A stretch of 64,000 bases of DNA. Origin: Caulobacter sp. 602-2 (lineage in GTDB: Bacteria; Pseudomonadota; Alphaproteobacteria; Caulobacterales; Caulobacteraceae). Below the pieces are notes generated by a model. It did not search any database. It worked only from the letters and a program-made list of their open reading frames with translations, and was not told the DNA's origin. Both the position numbers and the translations under genes were made by a program. This document shows, piece after piece, positions 7,691-16,833 of this stretch (the first letter of the stretch is position 1; every line of letters begins with the position of its first letter). Where the stretch lies: positions 124,001 through 188,000 of the forward strand of contig NZ_JAAKGT010000003.1 of NCBI RefSeq assembly GCF_011043625.1, in the 5' to 3' direction.

Positions 7691-8836
7691 CTATTCCACA
7701 GGCTTGACCTCAGCCCCGGCAGACGGCGTGTCGGCCGGACGACCGTACTCCCACGCCCTGGCCAGCGGCAGCACGTGGTCGTGCAGGGCCTGGCCGAAAC
7801 GGACCGCCTGCATCTGGATCCCGTTGTGACCGGCGCCCGGCAGCACCACCATGTCCTTGGCCGGCGCGCGAAGGCCGTCGAACCACGGCCGCACGAAGTC
7901 GGGATGGTCGTACTCGCCCTGGATCAGCACCATCGGCAAGGCGAAGTCGCGGCCCAGGGGCGCGGCCTTCCAGGTCTGGTTGGCCTGGTAGACGGCCAGC
8001 GACCGCTGGCGGCGGATGATCCTGCCGCCGTCCTTGTGGGTGAGCAGGTCCTTGAGGCTCCAGTCGGGCATGGCCAGCGCCTGGCGATAGAGCTGGCCCA
8101 GGCTCTTCCGGGGGCCCTCGGTCGTCAGATAGACCGGCTCGAGGACGTCGATCTCCTTCCAGCGGCCGGGCGGGTCATAGGGCGGCGGGCCGAAGGCGGT
8201 CAGCTTGGCCAGCAGTTCGGGATGCCGGCCGGTCTGGGCGACCGCCAGCATGTGGTCGTAGACGTGGCGGTCGCGGGCGTCGTTGTCGACCGCCTGGCCC
8301 GTGCCGGCATAGACCGAGAACAGGTCCGGCCGCTGGTGGGCCATGGTCAGGGCCACGCGCGATCCCCACGACCAGCCCAGCAGCGCGATGCGCGGCTTGT
8401 GCAGCCTGGCCTTCAGATGCTCGCTCAGCGCCAGGCCGTCGGCGACGAAGCCGTCCAGGCCCTGATCGGGATCGATCCGCCCGTCCGCGCGGGCCAGGCT
8501 CTTGCCGTGGTCGCGCCGGTCCCAGTGGACGACCGTGAAGTCCTTCTCCCAGCTCGCATAGTCCTCGGCGAACAGTGAGGTCGGCATGCCGCCGCCATGC
8601 ACGACCAGCAGCACGGGATTGTCGATGTCCCGCCCCCGGACCACGACCCATTGCTCGCCGCTGGGCAGCTTGACGAAGCCGCTCTCCTGGATCCCGTCCT
8701 TGGCGTCGATCCGCAGCCGTTCGGCCGTCTGGTGCTGCACGAACGCCCGCGTCGCCGCCGCGCCCCCGCCCACCGCGATCGCTGCGGCCGCCGTCCCGAT
8801 CGCGCCCCGGCGCAGCCATGTCTTGAGCTTGCTCAT
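7691..8836 (-). CDS. Membrane-anchored or exported alpha/beta hydrolase (proline iminopeptidase-like)
   Basis: 381 residues from the ATG at 8836 (GGGGAC ribosome site). Residues about 10-30 form a signal or anchor (RRGAIGTAAAAIAVGGGAAATRA). The fold marks are the oxyanion LLVVHGGGMPTS, the nucleophile elbow GWSWGS, an acid in GEYDHPDF and a histidine in GAGHNGIQ, so the triad is complete. The closest flavour is the proline iminopeptidase / hydrolase group; substrate unknown. It sits inside the dcw cluster between murD and ftsW and has its own long upstream region, so it is likely a separate unit inserted into the cluster. Confidence 0.8.
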   Translation of the reverse strand: MSKLKTWLRRGAIGTAAAAIAVGGGAAATRAFVQHQTAERLRIDAKDGIQESGFVKLPSGEQWVVVRGRDIDNPVLLVVHGGGMPTSLFAEDYASWEKDFTVVHWDRRDHGKSLARADGRIDPDQGLDGFVADGLALSEHLKARLHKPRIALLGWSWGSRVALTMAHQRPDLFSVYAGTGQAVDNDARDRHVYDHMLAVAQTGRHPELLAKLTAFGPPPYDPPGRWKEIDVLEPVYLTTEGPRKSLGQLYRQALAMPDWSLKDLLTHKDGGRIIRRQRSLAVYQANQTWKAAPLGRDFALPMVLIQGEYDHPDFVRPWFDGLRAPAKDMVVLPGAGHNGIQMQAVRFGQALHDHVLPLARAWEYGRPADTPSAGAEVKPVE

Positions 8837-8855
8837 GCAGTCGTCCCCGACGTTG

Positions 8856-8905
8856 AATTTACAATCGTAGACTGCAACGGGCGAGATCGAATCTACAAGT
8901 GTAAT
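8856..8905. promoter_or_regulatory. TTTACA / TACA-AG-TGTA sequences upstream of the hydrolase
   Basis: AATTTACAATC at 8856-8866, 20 bases upstream of the hydrolase start, and the palindrome TACAAGTGTA at 8894-8903. The first shares 11 identical bases with the left arm of the perfect palindrome at 23869-23886 ahead of another gene. TetR-family operators often look like this, but the regulator is not in the window. Candidate only. Confidence 0.35.
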
Positions 8906-8956
8906 TTTCACGAATGCCGTAACCGCCTGCGGCGCGCTCTCCGGTCCTTCGCCAAG

Positions 8957-9088
8957 ATGCTCCCCCTGAAGGGGGAGCTGTCGCGGAGCGACTGAGGGGG
9001 AAGGGACTGCTGCTGTTCGGGCGCGCGTCGACCTCATGAGATACTTCCCCCTCCGGCCCTTCGGGCCACCTCCCCCTTCAGGGGGAGG
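8957..9088. repeat. CTCCCCC-type paired palindromic repeat, copy 3
   Basis: GCTCCCCCTGAAGGGGGAGC at the left and CTCCCCCTTCAGGGGGAG at the right, with inverted inner halves (GACTGAGGGGGAAG and CTTCCCCCTCCGGCCC). It occupies much of the 342-base gene-free stretch 8837-9178 between the divergent hydrolase and membrane-protein genes. The rest of that stretch holds the operator-like sequences at 8856-8905 and the promoter and ribosome site of the downstream gene. Confidence 0.85.
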
Positions 9089-9178
9089 GCCTTGAGATAC
9101 CAACGATCTGCGATTGCTGGACGCGCCGGCGAAACCGGCGGATGCTGCGCGCTTCACGGTCCAGCTTGGGAGGGCTTG

Positions 9179-9634
9179 ATGACCGCAGTGAACACCCTGT
9201 CCGCCGGGGGCAAGACCCCGTGGCACGTCTGGCTGGTCGGCGTGGTCGCCGTCCTGTTCAACGCCATCGGCGTCTTCGACTTCGTGATGAGCATGACCCA
9301 GGGCGAGGCCTACATGGCCAGCGCCGGCATGACGGCCGAGCAGATCGCGCACTATCGGCAGATGCCCGCCTGGATGACCGGCGTGTGGGCGATCGGCGTG
9401 TTCGGGGCGTTCGGGGCCTCGGTGCTGGTGCTGCTGCGCCGCAAGCTGGCCTTCGGCGTCTTCGCCGTTTCGCTGGCGGCGTTCCTGGTCAGCCTGCTCT
9501 ACACCTACGCCCTGACCGACGGCGGCAAGGTGATGGGCCAGCAGATGGCGATCACCAGCGCCGTCATCGCCGCCCTGCTGGCGTTCTTCACCTGGTACGC
9601 CTGGGCGATGGGGAAACGGGGCGTGCTGAAGTAG
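9179..9634 (+). CDS. Four-helix inner-membrane protein of unknown function
   Basis: 151 residues, ATG at 9179 with GGGAGG upstream. Four hydrophobic segments are visible: WHVWLVGVVAVLFNAIGVFDF, GVWAIGVFGAFGASVLVLL, FGVFAVSLAAFLVSLLYTYAL and AITSAVIAALLAFFTWYAWA. No motif or catalytic residue is recognised. It is the only plus-strand gene inside the dcw region and faces murD tail to tail across a small palindrome at 9651-9689. A simple accessory membrane protein is the honest call. Confidence 0.7.
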   Translation: MTAVNTLSAGGKTPWHVWLVGVVAVLFNAIGVFDFVMSMTQGEAYMASAGMTAEQIAHYRQMPAWMTGVWAIGVFGAFGASVLVLLRRKLAFGVFAVSLAAFLVSLLYTYALTDGGKVMGQQMAITSAVIAALLAFFTWYAWAMGKRGVLK

Positions 9635-9650
9635 GGCCTAGCCCCCTACT

Positions 9651-9689
9651 TCCCGTCATTCCCGCCCTCGTGGCGGGAATGACGGGAGA
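9651..9689. repeat. Short palindrome CCCGTCATTCCCGCC / GGCGGGAATGACGGG
   Basis: A nearly perfect inverted repeat with a CTCGT loop, between the convergent ends of the membrane-protein gene and murD. It resembles the GTCATCCC/GGGATGAC outer stems at 45645 and 49100 and probably acts as a bidirectional terminator. Confidence 0.7.
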
Positions 9690-9698
9690 AAAGGAAGA

Positions 9699-11108
9699 CT
9701 AAGCCCGCTTGGCCTTGGGCTTCACCAGTCCGTTCACCGCCGCGCGGAACGCTTCGCCGCGGGCCTCGAAGTCGCTGAACTGGTCGAACGAGGCGCAGGC
9801 GGGCGAGAGCAGGACGATGGCGTCCTGGCCGGTGGCGGCGGCGTCGGCATGGGCGGCGGCGACGGCGGTCTCGATGTCGCCGCACTGCTTGACCGGGGCC
9901 TTGCCGTCCAGGGTCTTGCCGAACGCGTCGGCCGCCTGGCCGATCAGGTAGGCGCAGGCCACGCGCGGGAAGAGATCCTGCAGGTCCTCGATGCCGCCGG
10001 CCTTGGGCACGCCGCCGGCGATCCAGTAGAACTTGGGATAGCTCGACATCGCCTGGCGGGCGGCGTCGGCGTTGGTGGCCTTGCTGTCGTTGACGAAGGC
10101 GACCTTGCCGATCTTGCCGACCGTCTCCATGCGGTGCGCCAGGCCCGGGAAGGTCATCAGACCCTCGACGGCCTGGACCGGCGGGATGCCGATCGCGATC
10201 GCGGCGGCGTAGGCGGCGGCCGCGTTCTGCCAGTTGTGGCGGCCGGGCAGGCTGCGGGCGCGCAGCAGGTCGGCCATTTCCGTCACGCGCTCGCCGGTGG
10301 CGTCGTACAGCACGCCCTGCAGGGCGTAGACGCCCCGGCCCATGGCCTTGCCGGCGCTGATCGGCCAGATGGTGCGGCGGTTGGCGGCGGTGATCTCAGT
10401 GCAGATCTGCTGGCACCAGGGATCGTCGACCCCGATGATCGCCGTGTCGCCCTTGCCCTGGTTGAGGAAGATGCGACGCTTGGCGGCGATGTAGCCCTCC
10501 ATCGAGCCGTGGCGGTCGATGTGGTCGGGCGACAGGTTCAGCAGAACCGTGGCGTCGGCGTGCAGGCTGGAGGTCAGGTCCAGCTGGTAGCTCGACAGCT
10601 CCAGCACGTAGACCGCGCCGCCGTGCATGTCTTCGAGACCAAGAATGCCGGCGCCGATGTTGCCGCCGACGCGGGTGTCGCGGCCGGCCTGGCGGCAGAC
10701 GTGGCCGATCAGGGCCGTGGTGGTCGACTTGCCGTTGGTGCCGGTGATGGCGATGATCTTCGGCTTCTTGTGCTCGGGTGCGGCGTTGACCGTGCGCGCG
10801 AAGAGCTCGACGTCGCCCAGAATCTCGACGCCGGCTTCCTTGGCCTTGTCGACCGTCCAGTGGGGCTTGGGATGGGTCAGCGGCACGCCCGGCGACAGCA
10901 TCAGGGCCGCGAACTGACTCCAGTCGGCCGTGGAGAGGTCGACGACCGGCAGGCCCTCGGCGCGCGCGGCCTCGCGGCCGGCTTCCTTCTCGTCCCACAG
11001 CGCCACCTTGGCGCCGCCGGCGATCAGGGCGCGCGCGGCCGTCAGGCCGGTGCGGCCCAGGCCGAACACCGCGACCGTCTTGTCCTCGAACCCACGGACC
11101 GGGATCAT
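9699..11108 (-). CDS. murD: MurD, UDP-MurNAc-L-alanine : D-glutamate ligase
   Basis: 469 residues. ATP-dependent cytoplasmic ligase adding D-Glu to UDP-MurNAc-L-Ala. The N-terminal domain starts VAVFGLGRTGLTAARAL (nucleotide-sugar binding). The ATP loop is ITGTNGKSTT at residues about 121-130, followed by ELSSYQLDL, LNLSPDHIDRHGSMEGY and the C-terminal-domain segments HRMETVG, NDSKATNADAA and LLSPACASFDQFSDFEARG. Start ATG at 11108. It follows mraY by 14 bases and is probably the last gene of the mraZ-led transcript. Confidence 0.96.
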   Translation of the reverse strand: MIPVRGFEDKTVAVFGLGRTGLTAARALIAGGAKVALWDEKEAGREAARAEGLPVVDLSTADWSQFAALMLSPGVPLTHPKPHWTVDKAKEAGVEILGDVELFARTVNAAPEHKKPKIIAITGTNGKSTTTALIGHVCRQAGRDTRVGGNIGAGILGLEDMHGGAVYVLELSSYQLDLTSSLHADATVLLNLSPDHIDRHGSMEGYIAAKRRIFLNQGKGDTAIIGVDDPWCQQICTEITAANRRTIWPISAGKAMGRGVYALQGVLYDATGERVTEMADLLRARSLPGRHNWQNAAAAYAAAIAIGIPPVQAVEGLMTFPGLAHRMETVGKIGKVAFVNDSKATNADAARQAMSSYPKFYWIAGGVPKAGGIEDLQDLFPRVACAYLIGQAADAFGKTLDGKAPVKQCGDIETAVAAAHADAAATGQDAIVLLSPACASFDQFSDFEARGEAFRAAVNGLVKPKAKRA

Positions 11109-11122
11109 CCTACGCCCTCCCC

Positions 11123-12238
11123 TTACCGCAGCTTCAGCGTGGCGAGGCCGACGAACGACAGCATCATCGCGACGATCCAGAAACGGACGACGACGGTGCT
11201 CTCGGCCCAGCCCAGCTTTTCGAAATGGTGGTGGATCGGCGCCATCAGGAAGATGCGCTTGCCGGTCTTCTTGAAGTAGGCGACCTGGATCATCACCGAC
11301 AGCGCCTCGGCCACGAACAGGCCGCCGACGATGCCCAGCACCAGTTCGTGCTTGGCGCAGACGGCGATCGAACCCAGCGCGCCGCCCAGGGCCAGCGAGC
11401 CGGTGTCGCCCATGAAGATCTTGGCGGGCGGGGCGTTGTACCAGAGGAAGCCCATGCCGCCGCCGATGATGGCGCCGCACAGCACCGCCAGCTCGCCGAC
11501 GCTCGGCACGAAGTGCAGGTTCAGATAGTCGGCGAACTTGTAGTTGCCGACGAGGTAGGCGATCAGGCCGAAGGTCGAGGCGGCGAACATCACCGGCACG
11601 ATGGCCAGGCCGTCCAGGCCGTCGGTCAGGTTCACGGCGTTCGAGAAGCCGGCGATCGTGATCGCGGCGAAGGCCACGTAGAACCAGCCGAGATTGATCA
11701 CCAGGTTCTTGAGGATCGGGAACACCAGCGAGGTCTCAAGGCCCGGCGTCATCTGCGACTTCGGGGCGAAGATGATCAGGGCCACGGCCGCCAGGATCGA
11801 GACGATGAACTGGGCGACCAGCTTCTGGCCGCTGGAAAGGCCGGCGGTCGTCTGCTTGGTGACCTTGGCGTAGTCGTCCATGAAGCCCAGCACGCCGAAG
11901 GCCGCGGTGATGCCCAGCACCACCCAGACGTGGACGTTGCGCAGGTCGGCGAACAGCAGCGAGCCGACGAACAGACCGGCCAGGATCATGAAGCCGCCCA
12001 TGGTGGGCGTGCCGGATTTCTCGAGCACGTGGCGCTCGATGCCGTCGGTGCGGATCGGCTGGCCCTTGCCCTGCTTGGCCTTCATCCAGCGGATGAAGCG
12101 CGAGCCCATGGCCACGGCCACGATATAGGCCGTCAGCATCGACATGCCGGTGCGGAAGGTCAGGTACTTGAGCAGGTTCAGGACCGGCACGTGCTCGTGC
12201 CCGCCGCGCGAGAGCCATTCGTAGAGGAAGTACAGCAT
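11123..12238 (-). CDS. mraY: MraY, phospho-MurNAc-pentapeptide transferase
   Basis: 371 residues, polytopic membrane enzyme that transfers phospho-MurNAc-pentapeptide to undecaprenyl phosphate, giving lipid I. Family marks are GQPIRTDGIERHVLEKSGTP, the catalytic aspartate pair in FMDDYAK (Asp121, Asp122), AVNLTDGLDGL and GDTGSLALGG, plus HHHFE near the C-terminus. Its ATG overlaps the murF TGA by one base (TGATG), so translation is coupled. Confidence 0.96.
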   Translation of the reverse strand: MLYFLYEWLSRGGHEHVPVLNLLKYLTFRTGMSMLTAYIVAVAMGSRFIRWMKAKQGKGQPIRTDGIERHVLEKSGTPTMGGFMILAGLFVGSLLFADLRNVHVWVVLGITAAFGVLGFMDDYAKVTKQTTAGLSSGQKLVAQFIVSILAAVALIIFAPKSQMTPGLETSLVFPILKNLVINLGWFYVAFAAITIAGFSNAVNLTDGLDGLAIVPVMFAASTFGLIAYLVGNYKFADYLNLHFVPSVGELAVLCGAIIGGGMGFLWYNAPPAKIFMGDTGSLALGGALGSIAVCAKHELVLGIVGGLFVAEALSVMIQVAYFKKTGKRIFLMAPIHHHFEKLGWAESTVVVRFWIVAMMLSFVGLATLKLR

Positions 12239-13623
12239 CAGACTTGTTCCCGCCGGCCGAGCGCGGACAGGGCGGCGGCGATTGCGCCGGCCCGTGACCC
12301 GTTCGACCCCTTCACCATCACCACGTCGCCGGGCTGCATGGCCGCGACGATCTGCTGCGCCAACGCGGGCGCGGCGTCCGCATAGCCGCCTCGGCGCTCC
12401 TGCGGAAGCGCGTTCCACAGCGACATCATTAACGGCCCGGCGCAGAACACCAGGTCGATGCCCGCCTGGGCGATCGGGCCGGCCAGTTGCGCATGGAAGC
12501 TCGGGCTGTCGGGCCCCAGCTCCAGCATGTCGGTCAGGGCCACGATCCGGCGGCCGGCGACCTTGCGCGCGCCCAGCGTGGCCAGGGCCGCCTGCATCGA
12601 CACCGGATTGGCGTTGTAGCTCTCGTCGACCAGGGTGAAGGCGCCGCCGTCGATGGCGACCACCTGCTCGGCGCCGCGCCCCTCGATCGGGGCGAACTCG
12701 GCCAGGGCCGCCAGCGCCGTGGCGCGATCGACGCCCAGGGCTTCCAGCATCAGCAGCACGCACAGGCTGTTGGGGCCCCAGTGCACGCCGGTCTGGCGGA
12801 TCGGGAAGGAGACGGCCTGGCCGTCGAGTTCGGCGACGACGGTCGCGCCGGCGCCCTCGACCACGAAGTCGATGAGGCGGGCGCTGGTCCCGTCACGGCC
12901 AAAGCTGCGCACGGTCGCGCCGGCCTTCTCGGCCTCGCCCTTCAGAAGGTCGAACCATTGATTGTCGGCGTTCAGCACCGCGACGCCGCCGGGCTCCAGC
13001 CCGTCGAAGATCTCGGCCTTCGCCCGGGCCACGCCGATCTCGCCGTCGGCGAAGTTCTCCAGGTGCACCGGGCCGACCGTGGTGATGGCCACCGCGTGCG
13101 GGCGGATGAACTTCGACAGCGGGGTGATCTCGTCGGCGTGATTCATGCCGACCTCGAACACCGCCCGCTCGGTGTCACGCGGCATGCGGGCCAGGGTCAG
13201 CGGAACGCCGAGGTGATTGTTGTAGCTCTTCACCGACGCATGCGCCTTGCCGGCGCGGCGCAGGCCGGCCTCGACGGCGCGGGTGACGCTGGTCTTGCCG
13301 ACCGAGCCGGTGACCGCGCCGCGGCGGGTCTGGGGCGCGCGCTCGCGGGCGGCGACGCCCAGGGCCTCCAGCGCCTTGAAGGTGTCGGCGACGACGACGG
13401 CGGGGGTCGCGACAGCCTGCGAGACCAGGGCGCCGGCCGCGCCCTTCTGCGCCGTCTGGGCGACGAACTCGTGACCGTCGCGCACGCCGGCCAGGGCGAC
13501 GAACAGATCGCCCGGCTCGATGCTGCGGCTGTCGATCGACACGCCGGTGGCGGCGAAGTCGCCGGCCACGGTCCCGCCCGTGGCGGCGGCGATCTCGTCG
13601 GCGGTCCAGAGCGCGTCAGCCAT
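12238..13623 (-). CDS. murF: MurF, UDP-MurNAc-tripeptide : D-alanyl-D-alanine ligase
   Basis: 461 residues. Adds D-Ala-D-Ala to the tripeptide precursor in the cytoplasm. The P-loop is TGSVGKTS at residues 105-112 (a serine replaces the usual N of TGTNGKT, which is common in MurF). Other marks are SYNNHLGVPLTL, EVGMNHADEI, VGPVHLENF and DESYNANPVSMQAAL. The start overlaps the murE stop by 8 bases and the end overlaps mraY by one base. Confidence 0.96.
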   Translation of the reverse strand: MADALWTADEIAAATGGTVAGDFAATGVSIDSRSIEPGDLFVALAGVRDGHEFVAQTAQKGAAGALVSQAVATPAVVVADTFKALEALGVAARERAPQTRRGAVTGSVGKTSVTRAVEAGLRRAGKAHASVKSYNNHLGVPLTLARMPRDTERAVFEVGMNHADEITPLSKFIRPHAVAITTVGPVHLENFADGEIGVARAKAEIFDGLEPGGVAVLNADNQWFDLLKGEAEKAGATVRSFGRDGTSARLIDFVVEGAGATVVAELDGQAVSFPIRQTGVHWGPNSLCVLLMLEALGVDRATALAALAEFAPIEGRGAEQVVAIDGGAFTLVDESYNANPVSMQAALATLGARKVAGRRIVALTDMLELGPDSPSFHAQLAGPIAQAGIDLVFCAGPLMMSLWNALPQERRGGYADAAPALAQQIVAAMQPGDVVMVKGSNGSRAGAIAAALSALGRREQV

Positions 13624-15073
13624 TGACGGCCTCCAGCGCGCTCAGGGTCTCGGCCACGTCGTCGAAGGGGTGGTTGACGCCCGCCACCAGCTGGCCCTGC
13701 TCGTGACCCTTGCCGGCCACGACCAGAACGTCGCCGTCTTCCAGCAGGGCCACGCCCGCGCGGATGGCCTCGCGGCGGTCGCCGATCTCGCGCGCGCCGG
13801 GGGCGGCGGCCAGGATGGCGGCGCGGATGCTGGCGGGATCTTCCGAGCGCGGATTGTCGTCGGTGACGATGGCCACGTCGGCCAGCCGCGCGGCGATCTC
13901 GCCCATCTGCGGACGCTTGGTGCGGTCACGGTCGCCGCCGGCGCCGAACACCGCGATCAGCTTGCCGCGCACGTGCGGGCGCAGGGCCTTCAGCACCGTC
14001 TCCAGGCCGTCGGGCGTGTGGGCGTAGTCGACATAGGCCTCGCCCTTGCCGCGACCCTTGCCCACGCGCTGCAGCCGGCCGGCCGCGCCTTCCAGCTTTT
14101 CCAGGGCGCCGAGCACGGCGTCCAGGTCCTCGCCCGTGGCCAGCACCAGACCTGCGGCGACCAGCACGTTGGAAGCCTGGAAGTCGCCGGCCAGCGGCAG
14201 CTTCACCTCGAATTCGCGATCCTGGGCGGCGATCTTCAGCAGCTGGCCCCACGGGGTCGGCTCGCGCGAGACAAGCTTCAGGCCCTGGCCCTGCTCGCCC
14301 ACCGACAGGATGGTCTCGCCCGAGGTCACGGCGGCGGCGGCGAAGGCGGGGAAGGCGTCGCTGTCGGCGTTCAGCACGGCGGTCGCGCCGCGCGGCAGCA
14401 GGGCCTCGAACAGGCGCAGCTTGGCGGCCCGGTAGCAGCCCATGGTGCCGTGATAGTCGAGGTGGTCCTGGGTGAAGTTGGTGAAGCCGGCGGCGCTGAT
14501 CTTCAGGCCGTCCAGGCGGCGCTGGTCGATGCCGTGCGACGAGGCCTCGACGGCCAGGTGCGTGACGCCCATCTGCGCGAGCCTGGCTGCCATCTCGGCG
14601 ACGTCGGCGGCGTCGGGCGTGGTCAGGCCCGGCGGGGTCAGTTGCTCGTCCGGCACGCCCGGCGCGCTGACGACGACGCCCAGCGTGCCCATGCTGGCGG
14701 CCCTCTTGCCCAGCAGGGCCAGGATCTGGCGGGCGAAGCCGGCGACCGAGGTCTTGCCGTTGGTGCCGGTGACCGCGATCACCGTGGCCGGCTGGGCGGC
14801 CCAGAACTCGGCGGCGGCCAGGGCGTAGGCGCGGCGGATGTCGCCGGCGTGGGCGGTCGGGACCGGCAGGCCTTGAACGTCGTCGGGAGCCAGGACGGCG
14901 GCCGCGCCCGAGGCGATCGCGCCCGGAATGAAGCTGCGGCCGTCGACCTTGCTGCCCGGCAGGGCGGCGAACAGGAAGCCTTCACGCACCTTGCGGCTGT
15001 CGGCGGTGACGCCGGCGATGGCCGGATCAGCGTCGAACGGACGGTGCAGGATCTGTGAAAGCGTCTTGGTCAA
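13616..15073 (-). CDS. murE: MurE, UDP-MurNAc-L-Ala-D-Glu : meso-diaminopimelate ligase
   Basis: 485 residues from a TTG at 15073 whose last bases form the ftsI TGA (TTGA overlap). No ATG is available near the conserved N-terminus (TKTLSQILHRPFD). P-loop VTGTNGKTS at about 101-109. The motif DNPRSEDP near residue 400 is the meso-DAP selecting sequence, so the wall is meso-DAP type. HASHG-type substrate loops are visible as ASSHGIDQRRLDG, with YHGTMGCYRAAK later. The rare start and tight overlap suggest coupled, level-controlled translation. Confidence 0.95.
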   Translation of the reverse strand: MTKTLSQILHRPFDADPAIAGVTADSRKVREGFLFAALPGSKVDGRSFIPGAIASGAAAVLAPDDVQGLPVPTAHAGDIRRAYALAAAEFWAAQPATVIAVTGTNGKTSVAGFARQILALLGKRAASMGTLGVVVSAPGVPDEQLTPPGLTTPDAADVAEMAARLAQMGVTHLAVEASSHGIDQRRLDGLKISAAGFTNFTQDHLDYHGTMGCYRAAKLRLFEALLPRGATAVLNADSDAFPAFAAAAVTSGETILSVGEQGQGLKLVSREPTPWGQLLKIAAQDREFEVKLPLAGDFQASNVLVAAGLVLATGEDLDAVLGALEKLEGAAGRLQRVGKGRGKGEAYVDYAHTPDGLETVLKALRPHVRGKLIAVFGAGGDRDRTKRPQMGEIAARLADVAIVTDDNPRSEDPASIRAAILAAAPGAREIGDRREAIRAGVALLEDGDVLVVAGKGHEQGQLVAGVNHPFDDVAETLSALEAVNG

Positions 15074-16833
15074 AGTCCCGCCCCTGGCGTGGTGGCTTTC
15101 GGCTGGGCGCCGGCGATGATGAGGTCGTTCCGGCGCTGGACGCCGAGGAACGGAGCGATGCGGTCGATGACCCGGCCGGCCGCCGGCGTGGCCACCCAGC
15201 CGCCGGTCGAGAAGCCGAAGGTCTTGGCCGTGCCGTGCGGCTCGTCCAGCAGGATCAGGACGAAGTAGCGGTCGGCCTCCAGCGGTCCCTCGGTGGGGAA
15301 CACCGCGGCGAAGGACGAGACCTGGCGCTGGTGGTTGTAGCCGCGGATCGAGGGGTCGTACTTCTCGCCGGTGCCGGTCTTGCCGCCGACCGACAGGCCC
15401 TTGACGTCGGCGGTCTTGCCGCTGCCGCCGGTGACGTTGGCGCGCATGATCTGCAGCATCTGCTGCGAGGTCTCTTCGGACAGCACGCGCGGGCCTTCCG
15501 GGCGCACGCCGGGCGGCAGCTTGCGGATGGTCAGCGGCGGCATGGTGCCGCCGTTCAGCAGCGGGCCGAACGCGCGGGCCAGGGCCAGCGGGCTGACGTT
15601 CATGCCGTGGCCGAACGAGGTGGAGGCCACCGCGTCGGTGTCCCACTTCTTCGGCGTCAGCGGACGGGCGGACTCGCGCAGCTCCACCTTGGCCGGCTTG
15701 GTCAGGCCCAGATTGTTGTAATACTGGCTCAGGCGCTGGGCGCCCACGCCCTCGGCCAGGCGCGCGGTGCCGATGTTGGACGAGTGCTGGAACACCTCGA
15801 CCAGGGTCAGGATCTTCCGCGAGGCGTGGTAGTCGTGGATCGTGCGGTAGCCCAGCTTGTAGGGCTCGCGCGCGTCGAAGGTCGAGCTGGGCGTGGCCAC
15901 GCCCGTATCCAGACCGATGGCGACGGTGAAGGCCTTGAAGGTCGAGCCCATCTCGTAGACCGAGGCGGCCGCGCGGTTCAGCTTGGCGTCGTCGCTGGCC
16001 TTGCCCGGATCGTTGGGATCGAAGTCCGGATAGCTGGCCAGGCCCAGGATCTCGCCGGTGTGCACGTTGGTGACGATGCCGACCGCGCCCTTGGGACCGA
16101 ACTCCAGCGCGGCCTTGCGCAGTTCGTCCTCGAGGGCGGCCTGGACGCGCAGGTCGATCGACAGGGCCAGGGGGGCCGCGCCCTCGCCCTTTGCGGCCGC
16201 GGCGTGGATGTCGTCGTTCAGCGCGCCTTCGGCGCCGGCCAGGCCCTTGCCGCCCGCGTCGACGAAGCCGACGAAGTGCGCGGCCGAGACGCCCAGCGGA
16301 TAGACGCGGCGGGCCTGCTCCTCGAACTCCACGCCCGGCAGGCCCAGGTTGAAGATGGCGTCCTTCTGGGCCGGGTCGAGACCGCCCAGCAGGAAGGTGC
16401 GACGATCGCCGAAGATGGCCTTGTCCAGGCGCTTGGCCGGCACCTGCGGCAGGGCCTTGCCCAGGGCGGCGCGCGTGGCCTTGGCGTCCCACACTTCCTT
16501 GGGATCGATGTAGAGCGCGTAGTGGGTCAGGTCGACGGCCAGCAGCTTGCCCTCGCGGTCGACGAGGTCGCCGCGCGCGCCCTCCATGGCCGCCAGGAAG
16601 CCGCCGTTCTTGCCGGCGTTGGAGAACACGGCCGCCCAGGTGGCGCCGACGGCCAGCACCATGAAGGCGCAGGCGAACAGGGCCAGGACGAAGAAGATGC
16701 GGATGCTGGTGTCGTCTTCCGGCTTGGCCGCGGCGCGCGAGCGCTCGAAGGCGTGCTCCAGGCGCCAGACGCGCTCGATCAGCCAGCGCCAGGCCGGACC
16801 GCCGCCGTGGGGAACGAGATTGGCCAGGCTCAT
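15070..16833 (-). CDS. ftsI: FtsI (PBP3), septal peptidoglycan transpeptidase
   Basis: 587 residues. One N-terminal membrane helix (RIFFVLALFACAFMVLAVGA, residues 45-64), then the pedestal domain (RGDLVDREGKLLAVDL) and a C-terminal penicillin-binding transpeptidase domain. Active-site motifs: STFK with Ser297, SSN in FQHSSNIGTAR, and KTGTGEK. Cross-links septal glycan made by FtsW. Start ATG at 16833 overlaps the ftsL stop (ATGA); its own stop overlaps the murE start. Confidence 0.95.
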   Translation of the reverse strand: MSLANLVPHGGGPAWRWLIERVWRLEHAFERSRAAAKPEDDTSIRIFFVLALFACAFMVLAVGATWAAVFSNAGKNGGFLAAMEGARGDLVDREGKLLAVDLTHYALYIDPKEVWDAKATRAALGKALPQVPAKRLDKAIFGDRRTFLLGGLDPAQKDAIFNLGLPGVEFEEQARRVYPLGVSAAHFVGFVDAGGKGLAGAEGALNDDIHAAAAKGEGAAPLALSIDLRVQAALEDELRKAALEFGPKGAVGIVTNVHTGEILGLASYPDFDPNDPGKASDDAKLNRAAASVYEMGSTFKAFTVAIGLDTGVATPSSTFDAREPYKLGYRTIHDYHASRKILTLVEVFQHSSNIGTARLAEGVGAQRLSQYYNNLGLTKPAKVELRESARPLTPKKWDTDAVASTSFGHGMNVSPLALARAFGPLLNGGTMPPLTIRKLPPGVRPEGPRVLSEETSQQMLQIMRANVTGGSGKTADVKGLSVGGKTGTGEKYDPSIRGYNHQRQVSSFAAVFPTEGPLEADRYFVLILLDEPHGTAKTFGFSTGGWVATPAAGRVIDRIAPFLGVQRRNDLIIAGAQPKATTPGAGL

